Shown one piece after another: positions 1 to 12,088 of a DNA stretch of 64,000 bases; position 1 is the first letter of the stretch; every line of letters begins with the position of its first letter. A program made the position numbers and the translations under genes. The notes beneath the pieces are model-generated. The model did no database searches and was not told the DNA's origin. It saw only the letters and a program-made list of their open reading frames with translations. The DNA comes from Acidobacteriota bacterium (GTDB taxonomy: Bacteria; Acidobacteriota; Blastocatellia; RBC074). The stretch covers positions 82,913 to 146,912 of the forward strand of contig JADJXM010000035.1 of the NCBI GenBank assembly GCA_016715865.1, written 5' to 3'.

Positions 1-932
1 TTCGCCACGGCATCTTCAAGCGGAGTCGGAACCGGAGTGTCATTCATGATCGCCTCTGAAAAAAGATCGCCCTGAATCGTATACTGGTCGCAGACCGGAA
101 AGACGATCTCATCGATCCGGCCTTCGCGCTGGCGCCAGATGCGACTGGGTTGATCGGGTGGAGCGTTGAAAGGGATTTCGAGTTCGATCCGGCCATCGGT
201 TCCGAATATGTTGACACGCTGATAAGGCACAACCTGAGTTCCGCAGGTGAAGGTCGAGGTGCCGTTGCCGAAATCCAGTATCGCAGATGCGATTCGGTCG
301 ACTTTGAAACCAGGATCTATTTCAGCGATGCCCATGACACGAACGGGTTCGGCATCAAAGATGAAGCGAGAGAGTGATATCGAGTAGCAGCCGATGTCCA
401 TAATGCCGCCACCGCCACCTATATCCGCGCGATTGCGAATATTTTCCGCATCAAGATTGACATACGAAAAGAATGACTGAATCGTGCACAATCGTCCGAT
501 AGCGCCGTCCTGAACCAGTTCCCTGGTGCGTTGCCATTGAGGATGGTGGCGATACATGAAGGCTTCCATAACCTTTAAATCCGGATGCCTCTTCGATTCA
601 TCCAGCAATTGCTGCGCTTCAGTGGTTGAAAGGCCGATCGGTTTCTCGCAGAGCACATGTTTTCCGGCATGCAGAGCTTTGACAGACCACGGCACGTGCA
701 GATGGTTCGGCATGGGATTGTAGATGACATCGATCTCTGAGTCGTCCAGCAGATCCTGATAGCTGCCGTATGATTTGGCGATACCATTAATTGCGGCTGC
801 CTCCGAAGCCCTTGCTTTATCACGTGAGGCGATGGCTGTGATCTCGGCATACTGACAATGCTGCATGGCCGGCACGATTTTATTGAGTGCAAATTTCGAT
901 GTACTGAGTATTCCCCATCTGAGTTTTTTCAT
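1..932 (-). CDS. Gfo/Idh/MocA family oxidoreductase (3' end off window)
   Basis: An NAD(P)-dependent sugar/cyclitol dehydrogenase-type protein; 310 codons are visible and the frame is still open at the left edge. The N-terminus MKKLRWGILSTSKFA opens a Rossmann fold. The family motif EKP lies at about residues 96-98 (HVLCEKPIG), followed by MEAFMYRHHPQW at about 122-133 and GGGIMDIGCY at about 173-182, the substrate-side region of the C-terminal alpha/beta domain. The start is the ATG at 930-932; the Shine-Dalgarno is weak. No secretion signal is seen, so it is probably cytoplasmic. The substrate cannot be told from sequence. Confidence 0.9.
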   Translation of the reverse strand, partial: MKKLRWGILSTSKFALNKIVPAMQHCQYAEITAIASRDKARASEAAAINGIAKSYGSYQDLLDDSEIDVIYNPMPNHLHVPWSVKALHAGKHVLCEKPIGLSTTEAQQLLDESKRHPDLKVMEAFMYRHHPQWQRTRELVQDGAIGRLCTIQSFFSYVNLDAENIRNRADIGGGGGIMDIGCYSISLSRFIFDAEPVRVMGIAEIDPGFKVDRIASAILDFGNGTSTFTCGTQVVPYQRVNIFGTDGRIELEIPFNAPPDQPSRIWRQREGRIDEIVFPVCDQYTIQGDLFSEAIMNDTPVPTPLEDAVA

Positions 933-952
933 ATCGTTGTTGTTCTCGTAGT

Positions 953-1624
<672 letters not shown>

Positions 1625-1674
1625 CAGCCAACGTCATCCTTTGAAAGCTCAAAATGAGAGCCATGGAAATAAAA

Positions 1675-3756
<2,082 letters not shown>

Positions 3757-3787
3757 GTCCTCATTTCCGTATATAAAAAAGAGGTTT

Positions 3788-5242
3788 TCAGGAAAAGACT
3801 TTGAGGATCGGGTCTCCGCCGAAGTTGGTCAGGCGTTGATCGCGACCGCCGTAATAGTAAGTCAGTTTGCGATGATCAAGGCCGAGAGCGTGCAGAATTG
3901 TAGCGTGCACGTCATGCACCGAGACGGGCTCTTCGACGGCCTTGTATCCGAATTCGTCGGTCGCACCAATGACTTGCCCGCCTTTGACGCCGCCGCCGGC
4001 CATCCACATCGTGAATCCGTGAGGATTGTGATCGCGGCCGATGGCCGATTGCGAGATCGGCATACGTCCGAATTCCCCGCCCCAGACAATGAGTGTTGAA
4101 TCCAGAAGCCCTCGGGATTTCAGATCCCGAATCAATCCGGCCATTGGCTTGTCCGTCTCGGCGCAATGCAACCTGTGATTCTCGTCCAGTCCGTAATGGG
4201 CGTCCCATGATTCCTGCTGATGACCGCCGCCGCTGTATAGCTGGATGAATCGGACACCGCGCTCGACCAGTCGTCGGGCGACAAGGCACTGCCGGCCAAA
4301 ATGGTCGGTCGTTTTATCTCCGATTCCATACAACTGTCTGGTCGCCACGGACTCCTTCGAGATATCGACCGCTTCGGGTGCGTGCGTCTGCATCTGAAAG
4401 GCCAGTTCGTACGAAGCGATGCGGGCATCGAGGTCTGAGTTCCCTGGATGGGCGGCCAGGTGTTCATGGTTCAATTTCTGAACGAAGTCGATCTCTGAAC
4501 GCTGCAAGTGAGGATCGACCCATTTCGGAGGGTTCAGATCGACGATCGGAGTGTTGCCTGATCGAAATGCCGTCCCCTGATATCCCGCAGGCATGAAACC
4601 TGAACTCCAGTTCGGAGCGCCTCCGATCGGGCCTCCGCGCCAATCGTACATGACGATGTATGACGGAAGATTTTCGTTGAAGCTGCCAAGACCATACGTC
4701 GTCCAGGAACCGAGTGAAGGATTGCCGGGGCGCATGTTTCCGCTGTTCATCATAAAGATGGCAGGTGAATGGTTGTTGCTTGTACTGTAAACGGACCTAA
4801 GCATGCACAGATCATCGATCTGTCCGGAGAGTTGCGGAAAGAGCTCAGAAGCTTCAATGCCGCTCTGGCCCCATCGCTGAAACTTGTATGGCGAGGCCAT
4901 GAGGTTGCCCGGGTTGCCGAAAAATACCTCGATATTCCCTTTACCAGTCATTGGCTTGCCATGATGGCGCGCCAGCTCCGGCTTGGGATCGAAGAGATCG
5001 ACGTGGCTTGGGCCGCCATACATAAACAGAAAGATGACGGACTTCGCCCTGGCCGTAAAATGAGGTGCTTTTGCGGCAAGTGGATTCGGCCTGTCGTCTT
5101 TCTGCCGGGCCAGGGCGTACTGATGCGAAAGCAGACCGCTGGCATCAAGCAGATCAGTAACCGCGAGTCCGGCGAACCCGGCTCCGGCACGAAACAGCAA
5201 TTCGCGCCTCGACACTTCAGGCGGTTGATCCATCTTCTTCAT
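3788..5242 (-). CDS. DUF1501 domain-containing protein, TAT-exported
   Basis: About 484 residues of the DUF1501 family (alkaline phosphatase/sulfatase-like fold, function not established). Visible motifs: AKSVIFLFMYGGPSHVDLFDPKP near the N-terminus, FIQLYSGGGHQQESWDAHY, the metal-site-like VWGGEFGRMP, and GRDHNPHGFTMWMAGGGVKGG. The leader VSRRELLFRAGAGFAG is a twin-arginine signal. I chose the ATG at 5240-5242 because GGAG lies 8 nt upstream; the ATG at 5275 has no Shine-Dalgarno. Such proteins usually pair with PSCyt/PSD1 proteins, as at 32650-37427, but this copy has no such partner in view. Confidence 0.9.
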   Translation of the reverse strand: MKKMDQPPEVSRRELLFRAGAGFAGLAVTDLLDASGLLSHQYALARQKDDRPNPLAAKAPHFTARAKSVIFLFMYGGPSHVDLFDPKPELARHHGKPMTGKGNIEVFFGNPGNLMASPYKFQRWGQSGIEASELFPQLSGQIDDLCMLRSVYSTSNNHSPAIFMMNSGNMRPGNPSLGSWTTYGLGSFNENLPSYIVMYDWRGGPIGGAPNWSSGFMPAGYQGTAFRSGNTPIVDLNPPKWVDPHLQRSEIDFVQKLNHEHLAAHPGNSDLDARIASYELAFQMQTHAPEAVDISKESVATRQLYGIGDKTTDHFGRQCLVARRLVERGVRFIQLYSGGGHQQESWDAHYGLDENHRLHCAETDKPMAGLIRDLKSRGLLDSTLIVWGGEFGRMPISQSAIGRDHNPHGFTMWMAGGGVKGGQVIGATDEFGYKAVEEPVSVHDVHATILHALGLDHRKLTYYYGGRDQRLTNFGGDPILKVFS

Positions 5243-5299
5243 ATCTTTCGCTCCGGGTATGAGTGTCAGCTTCATTTAACAAACAGTTTAAATGACGGG

Positions 5300-5986
5300 T
5301 CAGAGTTCGCGCGTCCAGGCGATCAGTTCATAGGTCTCATCAAGCGTGCCGATCTCGCATCGAAGCAGAATCTTGTCCCCGCCTGCAACCCAGTATTTCG
5401 CCTCAACACCCTGAAAAGCCGTTTGATCCAGAACGAAAGGAGTAGCCTTGAAAGTCCCGGCCGGGACATTCATTTCCTCGTCCGGTAGAAGACAGACACG
5501 ATAGCGAACAAGTTTGGCGATTATCGAGCCGTCATCACGCGATGGATGAAAGAAACTATAGAAAGGACGCAATTGATCGTCGTCCTTCTGGCGATCATAA
5601 TTGAAGACCGTCCATCCTTGAAGCATCATCGATTGAGTGAGAATGGAAAATGCGCCGGGAGCCACTTTCAGGGATTGAGACACACTGCCAAAAGCCTGTC
5701 CGGAAGCCGAAATCTCTAACGATTCGTCGTGGACCGTGAATTTAAGCACTCCGATGAGATAATCGGCGGCTTGAAGTCTGAGAAATCCATCCACGGGCCG
5801 GCCGTCCTGACGACGAGTCAGAACCGCATCGCGAACGATCTGGGTATCATAAGTGATTGATAAGGACCGCAGCGTCGATGTACCGTCGCGGTTCCCCGTC
5901 AGCCACCAGTCCTCATGGCCTCTCATGGCGCCGGTGGATTTAATCCTGTATGCGAGTCGGCCAAACTGATACTTGAGATCACTCAC
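5300..5986 (-). CDS. Conserved hypothetical protein, DUF3108-like
   Basis: 228 residues with no signal peptide or membrane segment. Alternating beta-strand pattern and phrases such as EDWWLTGNRDGTSTLRSL and NVPAGTFKATPFVLDQ..QGVEAKYWVAGGDKILLRCE resemble DUF3108/LolA-like beta sheet proteins, where a substance-dependent conversion (xAGTFxxxP ... YWV) is typical. The GTG start lies 5 nt after the stop of the DUF937 gene, so the two are very likely co-transcribed and translationally coupled. Role unknown. The family assignment is tentative. Confidence 0.7.
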   Translation of the reverse strand: MSDLKYQFGRLAYRIKSTGAMRGHEDWWLTGNRDGTSTLRSLSITYDTQIVRDAVLTRRQDGRPVDGFLRLQAADYLIGVLKFTVHDESLEISASGQAFGSVSQSLKVAPGAFSILTQSMMLQGWTVFNYDRQKDDDQLRPFYSFFHPSRDDGSIIAKLVRYRVCLLPDEEMNVPAGTFKATPFVLDQTAFQGVEAKYWVAGGDKILLRCEIGTLDETYELIAWTREL

Positions 5987-5991
5987 GTCGG

Positions 5992-6576
<585 letters not shown>

Positions 6577-6669
6577 GATAATGTCTCCTCGTAAGATGGA
6601 TCGCTAATAGGAAGTCAGCTCAACTGTTGAGTGCCTTCGAATTCGATTTAGAAATTACTGCGACGTTTC

Positions 6670-6698
6670 TTTTCATTCGTTGACCGTCAAACTATAAT
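6670..6698 (+). promoter_or_regulatory. Possible sigma70-type promoter for the M20 gene
   Basis: TATAAT at 6693-6698 with TTTTCA 17 bp upstream (6670-6675; four of six matches to TTGACA). A start near 6705 would give a leader of about 75 nt to the ATG at 6782. The rest of the 6577-6781 divergent gap shows nothing else. Confidence 0.35.
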
Positions 6699-6781
6699 TC
6701 GCGCCGCAAACTGCTGCAAAATGAAAAAATGCGACCTCTCATGAATAACAGGAATTGATCAGAATTAACAGGAAGATATAA

Positions 6782-8248
6782 ATGAGAAACAAATCCGGAT
6801 CACGGGCCATTGGACGTTTGCTTTTCACCATATTTTTGATGATCGCGATTATTCTGCCGGCCGCATATCGAGCTGCAGACGACCGGGATGAGATTCTGCG
6901 CAGAATGGATGAACGGAGTGCTCATTACGGCGATCTGTCGCGCCGGATCTGGGAGTTCGCTGAGGTCGGATACAAGGAGACGCGGAGTTCTGCGCTGCTT
7001 AAAAACGAATTGCGCTCTGCGGGCTTCACAATCGAGGAGAACGTAGCCGGCATCCCGACAGCATTCGTTGCATCATACGGCAGGGGCAAGCCGATTATCG
7101 GAATTCTCGGGGAATATGACGCGCTGCCCGGCCTCTCACAGGATTCGATTCCTGAAAAGAAGGTTATCAACTCGGGCGCTCCGGGGCATGGCTGCGGGCA
7201 CAATCTGTTCGGGGTCGCATCAGCTTTCGCAGCGGTCACGATCAAAGACTATCTGACCGAGAAGAAGTTGCCGGGGACGATCAGATTTTACGGAACGCCG
7301 GCCGAAGAAGGCGGATCAGGTAAAGTTTTCATGGCGCGTGCCGGGGTCTTTGACGATTGCGATGTCGCGCTGGTCTGGCATCCGAGCGATCAGAATCGAG
7401 CGAGCATGGCGAGTTCCCTGGCCAACATCAATGCAAAATTTCGCTTTTACGGACAGGCTTCACATGCAGCCGGCGCTCCTGAAAGGGGTCGATCGGCTCT
7501 CGATGCGGTTATGATCGCAAGTCATGCGATCGACCTGCTGAGAGAGCACGTACCGCAGACGACGCGCATCCATTACATCATTACACAAGGTGGCGCCGCA
7601 CCTAATATCGTCCCGGATTTCTCTGAACTTTACGTTTACGCTCGACATCCCGGCATGCCCACGCTGGATGGCATCTGGAACAGGATTCTGAAATGTATAG
7701 AGGCGGGAGCCCTGGCGACGGAAACGCGCGTCGAGAAGCAGATCATCGGCAGTGTATATAACCTGCTGCCGAACGAACCTCTGAGCCGGCTCTTTGATCA
7801 TCATATGAAGTATATCGGTGGGATCAGGTATAACCCCGAAGAACAGGCCTTTGCAGAGACACTTCGCAAGACAATGGCGCTGAGCGAATCACCTGCCCTC
7901 GGAAGCGAAAGCGAGATTCAATCGATCGGCTCCGGTTCAGGTTACGCATCAACGGATGTCGGTGATGTCAGCTGGATAGTCCCGACGGCGGAATTCAACG
8001 CGGCAACTTATGTCCCCGGCACGCCGGCGCACAGCTGGCAGGCAGTCGCATGCGCCGGATCGAGCATTGGCCGCAAGGGTATGGTATTCGCAGCCAGGAC
8101 TCTTGCCTTATCGGGGATCGACCTGTTTACAAAACCTCAACTGGTTGAGGCCGCCAAAGCGGATTTCGAAAAACGGCGATCCGGCTTTGAATACCGATCG
8201 AGGATCCCGGCAGATCAGAAGGCTCCTCTCAATTACAGGGATAAATGA
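6782..8248 (+). CDS. M20 family amidohydrolase (AbgB-like), exported
   Basis: 488 residues. An N-terminal hydrophobic leader (LLFTIFLMIAIILPAAYRA) suggests export. The M20 catalytic metal region is clear: GILGEYDALPGL, GHGCGHNLFG (metal Cys/His) and PAEEGGSGKVF (Glu pair). HAAGAPERGRSALDAV follows in the lid domain. The overall pattern is like AbgB p-aminobenzoyl-glutamate hydrolase and related carboxyl amidases, which cleave N-acyl amino acids. AGGAAG lies ahead of the ATG. It converges on the SMP-30 gene with no gap: the two stop codons abut in TGATCA. Substrate unknown. Confidence 0.9.
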   Translation: MRNKSGSRAIGRLLFTIFLMIAIILPAAYRAADDRDEILRRMDERSAHYGDLSRRIWEFAEVGYKETRSSALLKNELRSAGFTIEENVAGIPTAFVASYGRGKPIIGILGEYDALPGLSQDSIPEKKVINSGAPGHGCGHNLFGVASAFAAVTIKDYLTEKKLPGTIRFYGTPAEEGGSGKVFMARAGVFDDCDVALVWHPSDQNRASMASSLANINAKFRFYGQASHAAGAPERGRSALDAVMIASHAIDLLREHVPQTTRIHYIITQGGAAPNIVPDFSELYVYARHPGMPTLDGIWNRILKCIEAGALATETRVEKQIIGSVYNLLPNEPLSRLFDHHMKYIGGIRYNPEEQAFAETLRKTMALSESPALGSESEIQSIGSGSGYASTDVGDVSWIVPTAEFNAATYVPGTPAHSWQAVACAGSSIGRKGMVFAARTLALSGIDLFTKPQLVEAAKADFEKRRSGFEYRSRIPADQKAPLNYRDK

Positions 8249-9325
8249 TCACGTAATATGAGCGCCTTTGGTCTCAACGTAAACGGCATAGACCGACTGG
8301 CTTGCAGTCATAAACAGCCGGTTACGCTTGCGGCCGCCGAAGCAGAGATTGCTGCATATTTCAGGCAGCAGAATCTGACCGATACGCTTGCCGTCCGGCG
8401 CGAAGATATGGACGCCGTCATAACCCGGGCCGACCCATCCCGCGCTCGACCAGATGTTGCCATCGACATCTGCTCTTATTCCATCAGCCCCTCCAGCCGC
8501 TTCACCATTCTTCATCATCAGTTTCATCGAGGCGAATTCACGGCCGCCGGAGAGCTTTCTTCCATCGACGACATCCCAGACCTTGATGTTTTTTGGAGCC
8601 TGCGGGTAATGCGAAAAGCCGGTATCGGCAATATATAGTTTCCTGTAGTCCGGAGAAAAACAGAGGCCGTTCGGCTTGAATATCTCATCGGTCACCATCT
8701 CAATTGCCGCTGTTTTCGGATCGATACGATAAACGGCCTCCTTGATGACCAGATCTCCTTTATTGCCTTCATAGTGGCCCAGGCTTCCGTATCCCGGGTC
8801 GGTGAACCAGATGCCGCCGTCCGGATGAACTACGGCATCATTCGGAGCGTTGAACGGTTTGCCCTGCCATTTGTCCGCGAGCACAGTAATCGAACCATCG
8901 TATTCATATCTTGTGACGCGTCGCGTAGCGTGTTCGCACGAGATCTGACGCCCTTCCCAGTCAAAAGTATTGCCATTGCTGAATTGAGACGGTTTACGAA
9001 ATACCGAGACGTGGCCGTCTTCACCGATCCAGCGATGCTGGATGTCATTCGGGATGTCGCTCCAGATGAGGTAGTTCCCGACGCCGTTCCAGGCCGGGCC
9101 CTCTGCCCACAACATTCCGGTATGAATCCGCTGGATCGGCGTGTTTCCGACCTTGTACTTCGCAAAACGCGGATCGAGCACAACGATATCCGGATCGGGA
9201 TATCTGATCGGCGGCGCCTGGCTGTCAAAACGTCGATCCTGCCCACGGACCGCGCCGGCAAGGCCCGTGGCTATAGCACCTGCGAGAAAGCCGCGCCGGC
9301 CGCGGTTATCGATTGTTTTGTGCAT
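8249..9325 (-). CDS. SMP-30/gluconolactonase/LRE family protein, TAT-exported
   Basis: About 358 residues forming a six-bladed propeller of the SMP-30/gluconolactonase family, which hydrolyse sugar lactones at a divalent metal. Visible: EGPAWNGVGNYLIWSDIPND (metal Glu near the start), NGNTFDWEGRQISCEHATRRV, NAPNDAVVHPDGGIWFTDPGYG, KPNGLCFSPDYRKLYIADTG and GGADGIRADVDGNIW. The leader NRGRRGFLAGAIATG is a twin-arginine signal. I prefer the ATG at 9323-9325 (GGAG 9 nt upstream) to that at 9340. It lies 30 bp after the SGNH gene, so probably one transcript. Confidence 0.92.
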   Translation of the reverse strand: MHKTIDNRGRRGFLAGAIATGLAGAVRGQDRRFDSQAPPIRYPDPDIVVLDPRFAKYKVGNTPIQRIHTGMLWAEGPAWNGVGNYLIWSDIPNDIQHRWIGEDGHVSVFRKPSQFSNGNTFDWEGRQISCEHATRRVTRYEYDGSITVLADKWQGKPFNAPNDAVVHPDGGIWFTDPGYGSLGHYEGNKGDLVIKEAVYRIDPKTAAIEMVTDEIFKPNGLCFSPDYRKLYIADTGFSHYPQAPKNIKVWDVVDGRKLSGGREFASMKLMMKNGEAAGGADGIRADVDGNIWSSAGWVGPGYDGVHIFAPDGKRIGQILLPEICSNLCFGGRKRNRLFMTASQSVYAVYVETKGAHIT

Positions 9326-9355
9326 ATGAAATGTCTCCATTCGACAGCTTGTTAA

Positions 9356-10066
9356 TCAGTCCGTGAGCAGCGGACGACTCAGATGCTCACCCCACAGTGC
9401 ATAACCCGAGATGCCTGGATGAAACTTATCCTCACAAAAGTGATCGTCAGACATGCCTTCGACCATTGGCTGGTGAATTACGTTTGTCATCTCCGTCGCA
9501 AGGATTGCCAGTTCCCGATTCAACAGGGCTGAGCGACGCCCCAGGAAATTTCTCAGCAGGTTCGGAAAGGCTGGGAATTTGTCGAGCGGCGGCGCTCCGG
9601 CCAGGACAATGCGGACCATTCCGATCTCAGACCTGAGCGTATCGACCAGAGTTCGAATATCTTCCTTCCACTTCATCTGAGAGTTCATTTCGATGGCATC
9701 GTTAACGCCAAGAGCGATGACCACGGCATCCGCTTTCCTGCCTCGCAAAGTGGGCGCCAGCTCTTCGATCGCAACTCGCGCATTCGCGCCCGATCGACCG
9801 ACAGCCAGCCATCGCACCGCGCACCGACGATCGCGATTGAGCGACAGTGCGATCTGTCCTGTCAAGGCCTGCCGGTGATCCGGCGCTCCGATTCCCGCTA
9901 CCGGCGATTCACCGAGGACAATCAGGTTGAAAACCGGATCAGTCCCGTCGATAAATCCTTCAGCAGGTCCGGCAGCCTCGGGCAGCCGCGGTGTCTTCCA
10001 TTTCACCCACAATCCCTGCGCCAGTAATACTGGCAGCAGAACAGGATTGGTTCCCCTCGGTATCAT
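9356..10066 (-). CDS. SGNH/GDSL-type hydrolase
   Basis: About 236 residues. The GDS block is present as GES (NLIVLGESPVAGIGA, nucleophile Ser). Block III is ALGVNDAI (Asn) and block V is DKFHPGISGYALW (Asp/His dyad). Such enzymes hydrolyse esters or acyl groups. The start is the ATG at 10064-10066, preceded by AGGTGA. An upstream in-frame start at 10153 would translate the heptamer tract ([10 protein letters not shown]) and is rejected. The gene lies between the CruF-like and SMP-30 genes on the same strand. Substrate unknown. Confidence 0.88.
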   Translation of the reverse strand: MIPRGTNPVLLPVLLAQGLWVKWKTPRLPEAAGPAEGFIDGTDPVFNLIVLGESPVAGIGAPDHRQALTGQIALSLNRDRRCAVRWLAVGRSGANARVAIEELAPTLRGRKADAVVIALGVNDAIEMNSQMKWKEDIRTLVDTLRSEIGMVRIVLAGAPPLDKFPAFPNLLRNFLGRRSALLNRELAILATEMTNVIHQPMVEGMSDDHFCEDKFHPGISGYALWGEHLSRPLLTD

Positions 10067-10092
10067 ACGAATTTCACCTGAATGTCTGAAAC

Positions 10093-10125
<33 letters not shown>

Positions 10126-10139
10126 CAAACCTGATTTGG

Positions 10140-10961
10140 TCAAAGGTCCGCACGATCGAGGTCGTCCGATCGAGCGAAAGCCAGAAACAGGGTGAGCATT
10201 AACGGGAGAATGATGAAGATGCCGGTGATTCCCAGCTCTTTTTCTCCAATCCAGAACGTCATAAACAGGTTGAATCCAAGTACGCCGAAATAGAGTCCGA
10301 CAGGGCCCAAAGCCTTGAACCGGTAACTGCGGACGCCTGCCGGCACGTCCCTTTTGGTTTTGAAAATCTTCCGGTCAAGCGAAATATACAATCTCAAAAT
10401 TGCCAGGCAGACGAAGAACCAGCCGAAAAAATTGGCGATCGTGATCCCTCGATAACTGCCACCGCCGGGATAAAAATAGATTCTTCCAAGAAACCAGCGA
10501 TCTCCAAGCAATGCAACGGGGTCGATGATGATATCCAGATAAGTCATCAGAAACGCAGCCAGCAGAGTCGTCGACCATTTATTGCGCACAGCCTCGGATT
10601 CGATGACCTGCACATCTCGCCATCCGGCTTTGAGGCGACCAAGTAAAAGGACCGCCAGTTCCCAGCTGACGAAGGAAAGAAATGTGAATGAGAGCGAGTC
10701 CATAAACGGCACGCCCGCGATCCATAATTCCCTGTCACTGGTGGTGTTGATGTAGGTGTAATGACCGAATGGAAAACCCGTTCCGGCGACCGCCGAGCTC
10801 CATTCGCAAAGGAAGGCAACCGTGTATGCTAAAACCGAGTACAGCACTGTCCGCTTCCAGCCGATATGAGTGACAGCCAGAAACAGGTAACAGGCCAGAA
10901 ATACGAAAACATACGGACGATAGGCGACGGTTGAAATAAGCAGACGCAGGAATTCAAGCAT
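10140..10961 (-). CDS. Carotenoid biosynthesis protein (DUF422, CruF-like hydratase)
   Basis: 273 residues with about seven hydrophobic segments, matching the DUF422/CruF family of membrane enzymes that hydrate the 1',2' double bond of carotenoid end groups. Visible family features: YTVAFLCEWSSAVAGTGFPFGHYTY, AGVPFMDSLSFTFLSF, LMTYLDIIIDPVA and YPGGGSYRGITIANFFGWF. ATG at 10959-10961; no strong Shine-Dalgarno. Followed on the same strand by the SGNH and SMP-30 genes. No other carotenoid genes (crtB, crtI, cruC) are in the window, so the pathway must be completed elsewhere. Confidence 0.88.
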   Translation of the reverse strand: MLEFLRLLISTVAYRPYVFVFLACYLFLAVTHIGWKRTVLYSVLAYTVAFLCEWSSAVAGTGFPFGHYTYINTTSDRELWIAGVPFMDSLSFTFLSFVSWELAVLLLGRLKAGWRDVQVIESEAVRNKWSTTLLAAFLMTYLDIIIDPVALLGDRWFLGRIYFYPGGGSYRGITIANFFGWFFVCLAILRLYISLDRKIFKTKRDVPAGVRSYRFKALGPVGLYFGVLGFNLFMTFWIGEKELGITGIFIILPLMLTLFLAFARSDDLDRADL

Positions 10962-10980
10962 CTTGATGCATCAGGATTCA

Positions 10981-11005
10981 GAGCGCCGGCCGGTGGCCGG
11001 CGCTC
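10981..11005. terminator. GC-rich hairpin between NHL and CruF-like genes
   Basis: A perfect 11-bp stem (GAGCGCCGGCC) with a 3-nt loop, 13 nt past the stop of the minus-strand NHL gene. It is well placed for a terminator, but no U-run follows, so it may instead be a processing or attenuation hairpin. Confidence 0.5.
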
Positions 11006-11017
11006 AATCGGTCGGTG

Positions 11018-12088
11018 TTACCTGACTCTTCTCAATTTGACGATTCTGCCGACGGCCATCCATTCCTCGACATAAAGATTCCCCTTTTTATCCCAGCAGA
11101 CGCCATGCGGAGCAATGAACTGGCCATCAAGCCAGTCTGACGCCGGAACACGGTTGGTGGCGCGTTTTCTGGGATCTATGTTATCGCCCAGATGAGTGAT
11201 CAGATTGTTGTTCTTATCGAGGATGGTGACACGACCGGCAAGGTCACCGATGACCAGATCAGAGTCCTTGATATGGAGCGTCGCCGGCAGCCTGAGCAGA
11301 TCGTTCTCGACTCCATCGAGTGTCTTGAGATGGCGACCGTCAAGCGAAAACCATTGCAACCTGTGATTGGCGCGGTCGGTCACCAGCACTGACGGCGTTC
11401 TACCACGCGTATCAATCAGAATCGCGTGAGGAGTATTGAACTTGCCGTCCTCCTTGCCTTTTCCTCCCCACGAACGGACGTAATCGCCACTGGATTTATA
11501 GTGATGGATATACTGCTGGCCGTAGCCGTCGGTGACATAAAAATCGCCATTCGGGGCGAATGCAATACCGGTCGGTTTGAATTCCTCTTTTTTAGTATAG
11601 ACGCCAGACTGCTCAGGGTACCCCTTGACCCAGACGGTATCGCCATCGAGGGTCAGTTTGGCGAATTCGTTTCGACCAAGATTGGTCAGGTAGATGAACT
11701 CCTTGCCGCCCTCTTTTCTGATCTGCATTCCATGAGTCCCGCCCTTCCATTCAGGCCCCATAGTTCTGATGAATTTGCCGGCATCGTCAAAGACGATGAT
11801 TGCATTTTCAGTATCGGTGTTGACATAGATGCGTCCGGCTGAATCTACCTGCACCGCGCCATGTGTGCTGCCGAATTGCATTCCATCAGGCAACCTGCCC
11901 CAGCCGCTGACCCATTCGTATCTGTGCCTTCCATTTCCGAGTATCGCAGGCGTCTCACCAGTCTGCGAGGCATGAGCCACATCCAGTATTTCCGGCATTA
12001 CCAGAGATGCGGTCAAGCCTGCCCCCAGACCGGCTAAAAATCGGCGGCGCGTGCAATTCTCAGGTACGGTAGCTTGAGCAATCGACAT
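11018..12088 (-). CDS. NHL-repeat six-bladed beta-propeller protein, TAT-exported
   Basis: 356 residues. The leader CTRRRFLAGLGAGLTASL is a twin-arginine signal. The rest is a propeller of NHL-type repeats: FGSTHGAVQVDSAGRIYVNTD, KPTGIAFAPNGDFYVTDGYG, FNTPHAILIDTRG...VLVTDRANHRLQWF, and FIAPHGVCWDKKGNLYVEEW. These resemble peptidyl-alpha-hydroxyglycine lyase-like and SMP-30-like propellers, but catalytic residues cannot be assigned. It stands alone: a long palindromic element lies upstream and a hairpin downstream. Function is unknown beyond a periplasmic binding or lyase role by family. Confidence 0.85.
   Translation of the reverse strand: MSIAQATVPENCTRRRFLAGLGAGLTASLVMPEILDVAHASQTGETPAILGNGRHRYEWVSGWGRLPDGMQFGSTHGAVQVDSAGRIYVNTDTENAIIVFDDAGKFIRTMGPEWKGGTHGMQIRKEGGKEFIYLTNLGRNEFAKLTLDGDTVWVKGYPEQSGVYTKKEEFKPTGIAFAPNGDFYVTDGYGQQYIHHYKSSGDYVRSWGGKGKEDGKFNTPHAILIDTRGRTPSVLVTDRANHRLQWFSLDGRHLKTLDGVENDLLRLPATLHIKDSDLVIGDLAGRVTILDKNNNLITHLGDNIDPRKRATNRVPASDWLDGQFIAPHGVCWDKKGNLYVEEWMAVGRIVKLRRVR

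Noticed and set aside
575..892. 105-codon minus-strand frame in the first gene
   Set aside because: It is another frame of the Gfo/Idh/MocA gene, whose own frame carries the EKP motif.
3788..5242. Calling the DUF1501 protein a sulfatase activated by the FGE at 28754
   Set aside because: No C-x-P-x-R sulfatase signature is visible in either DUF1501 protein.
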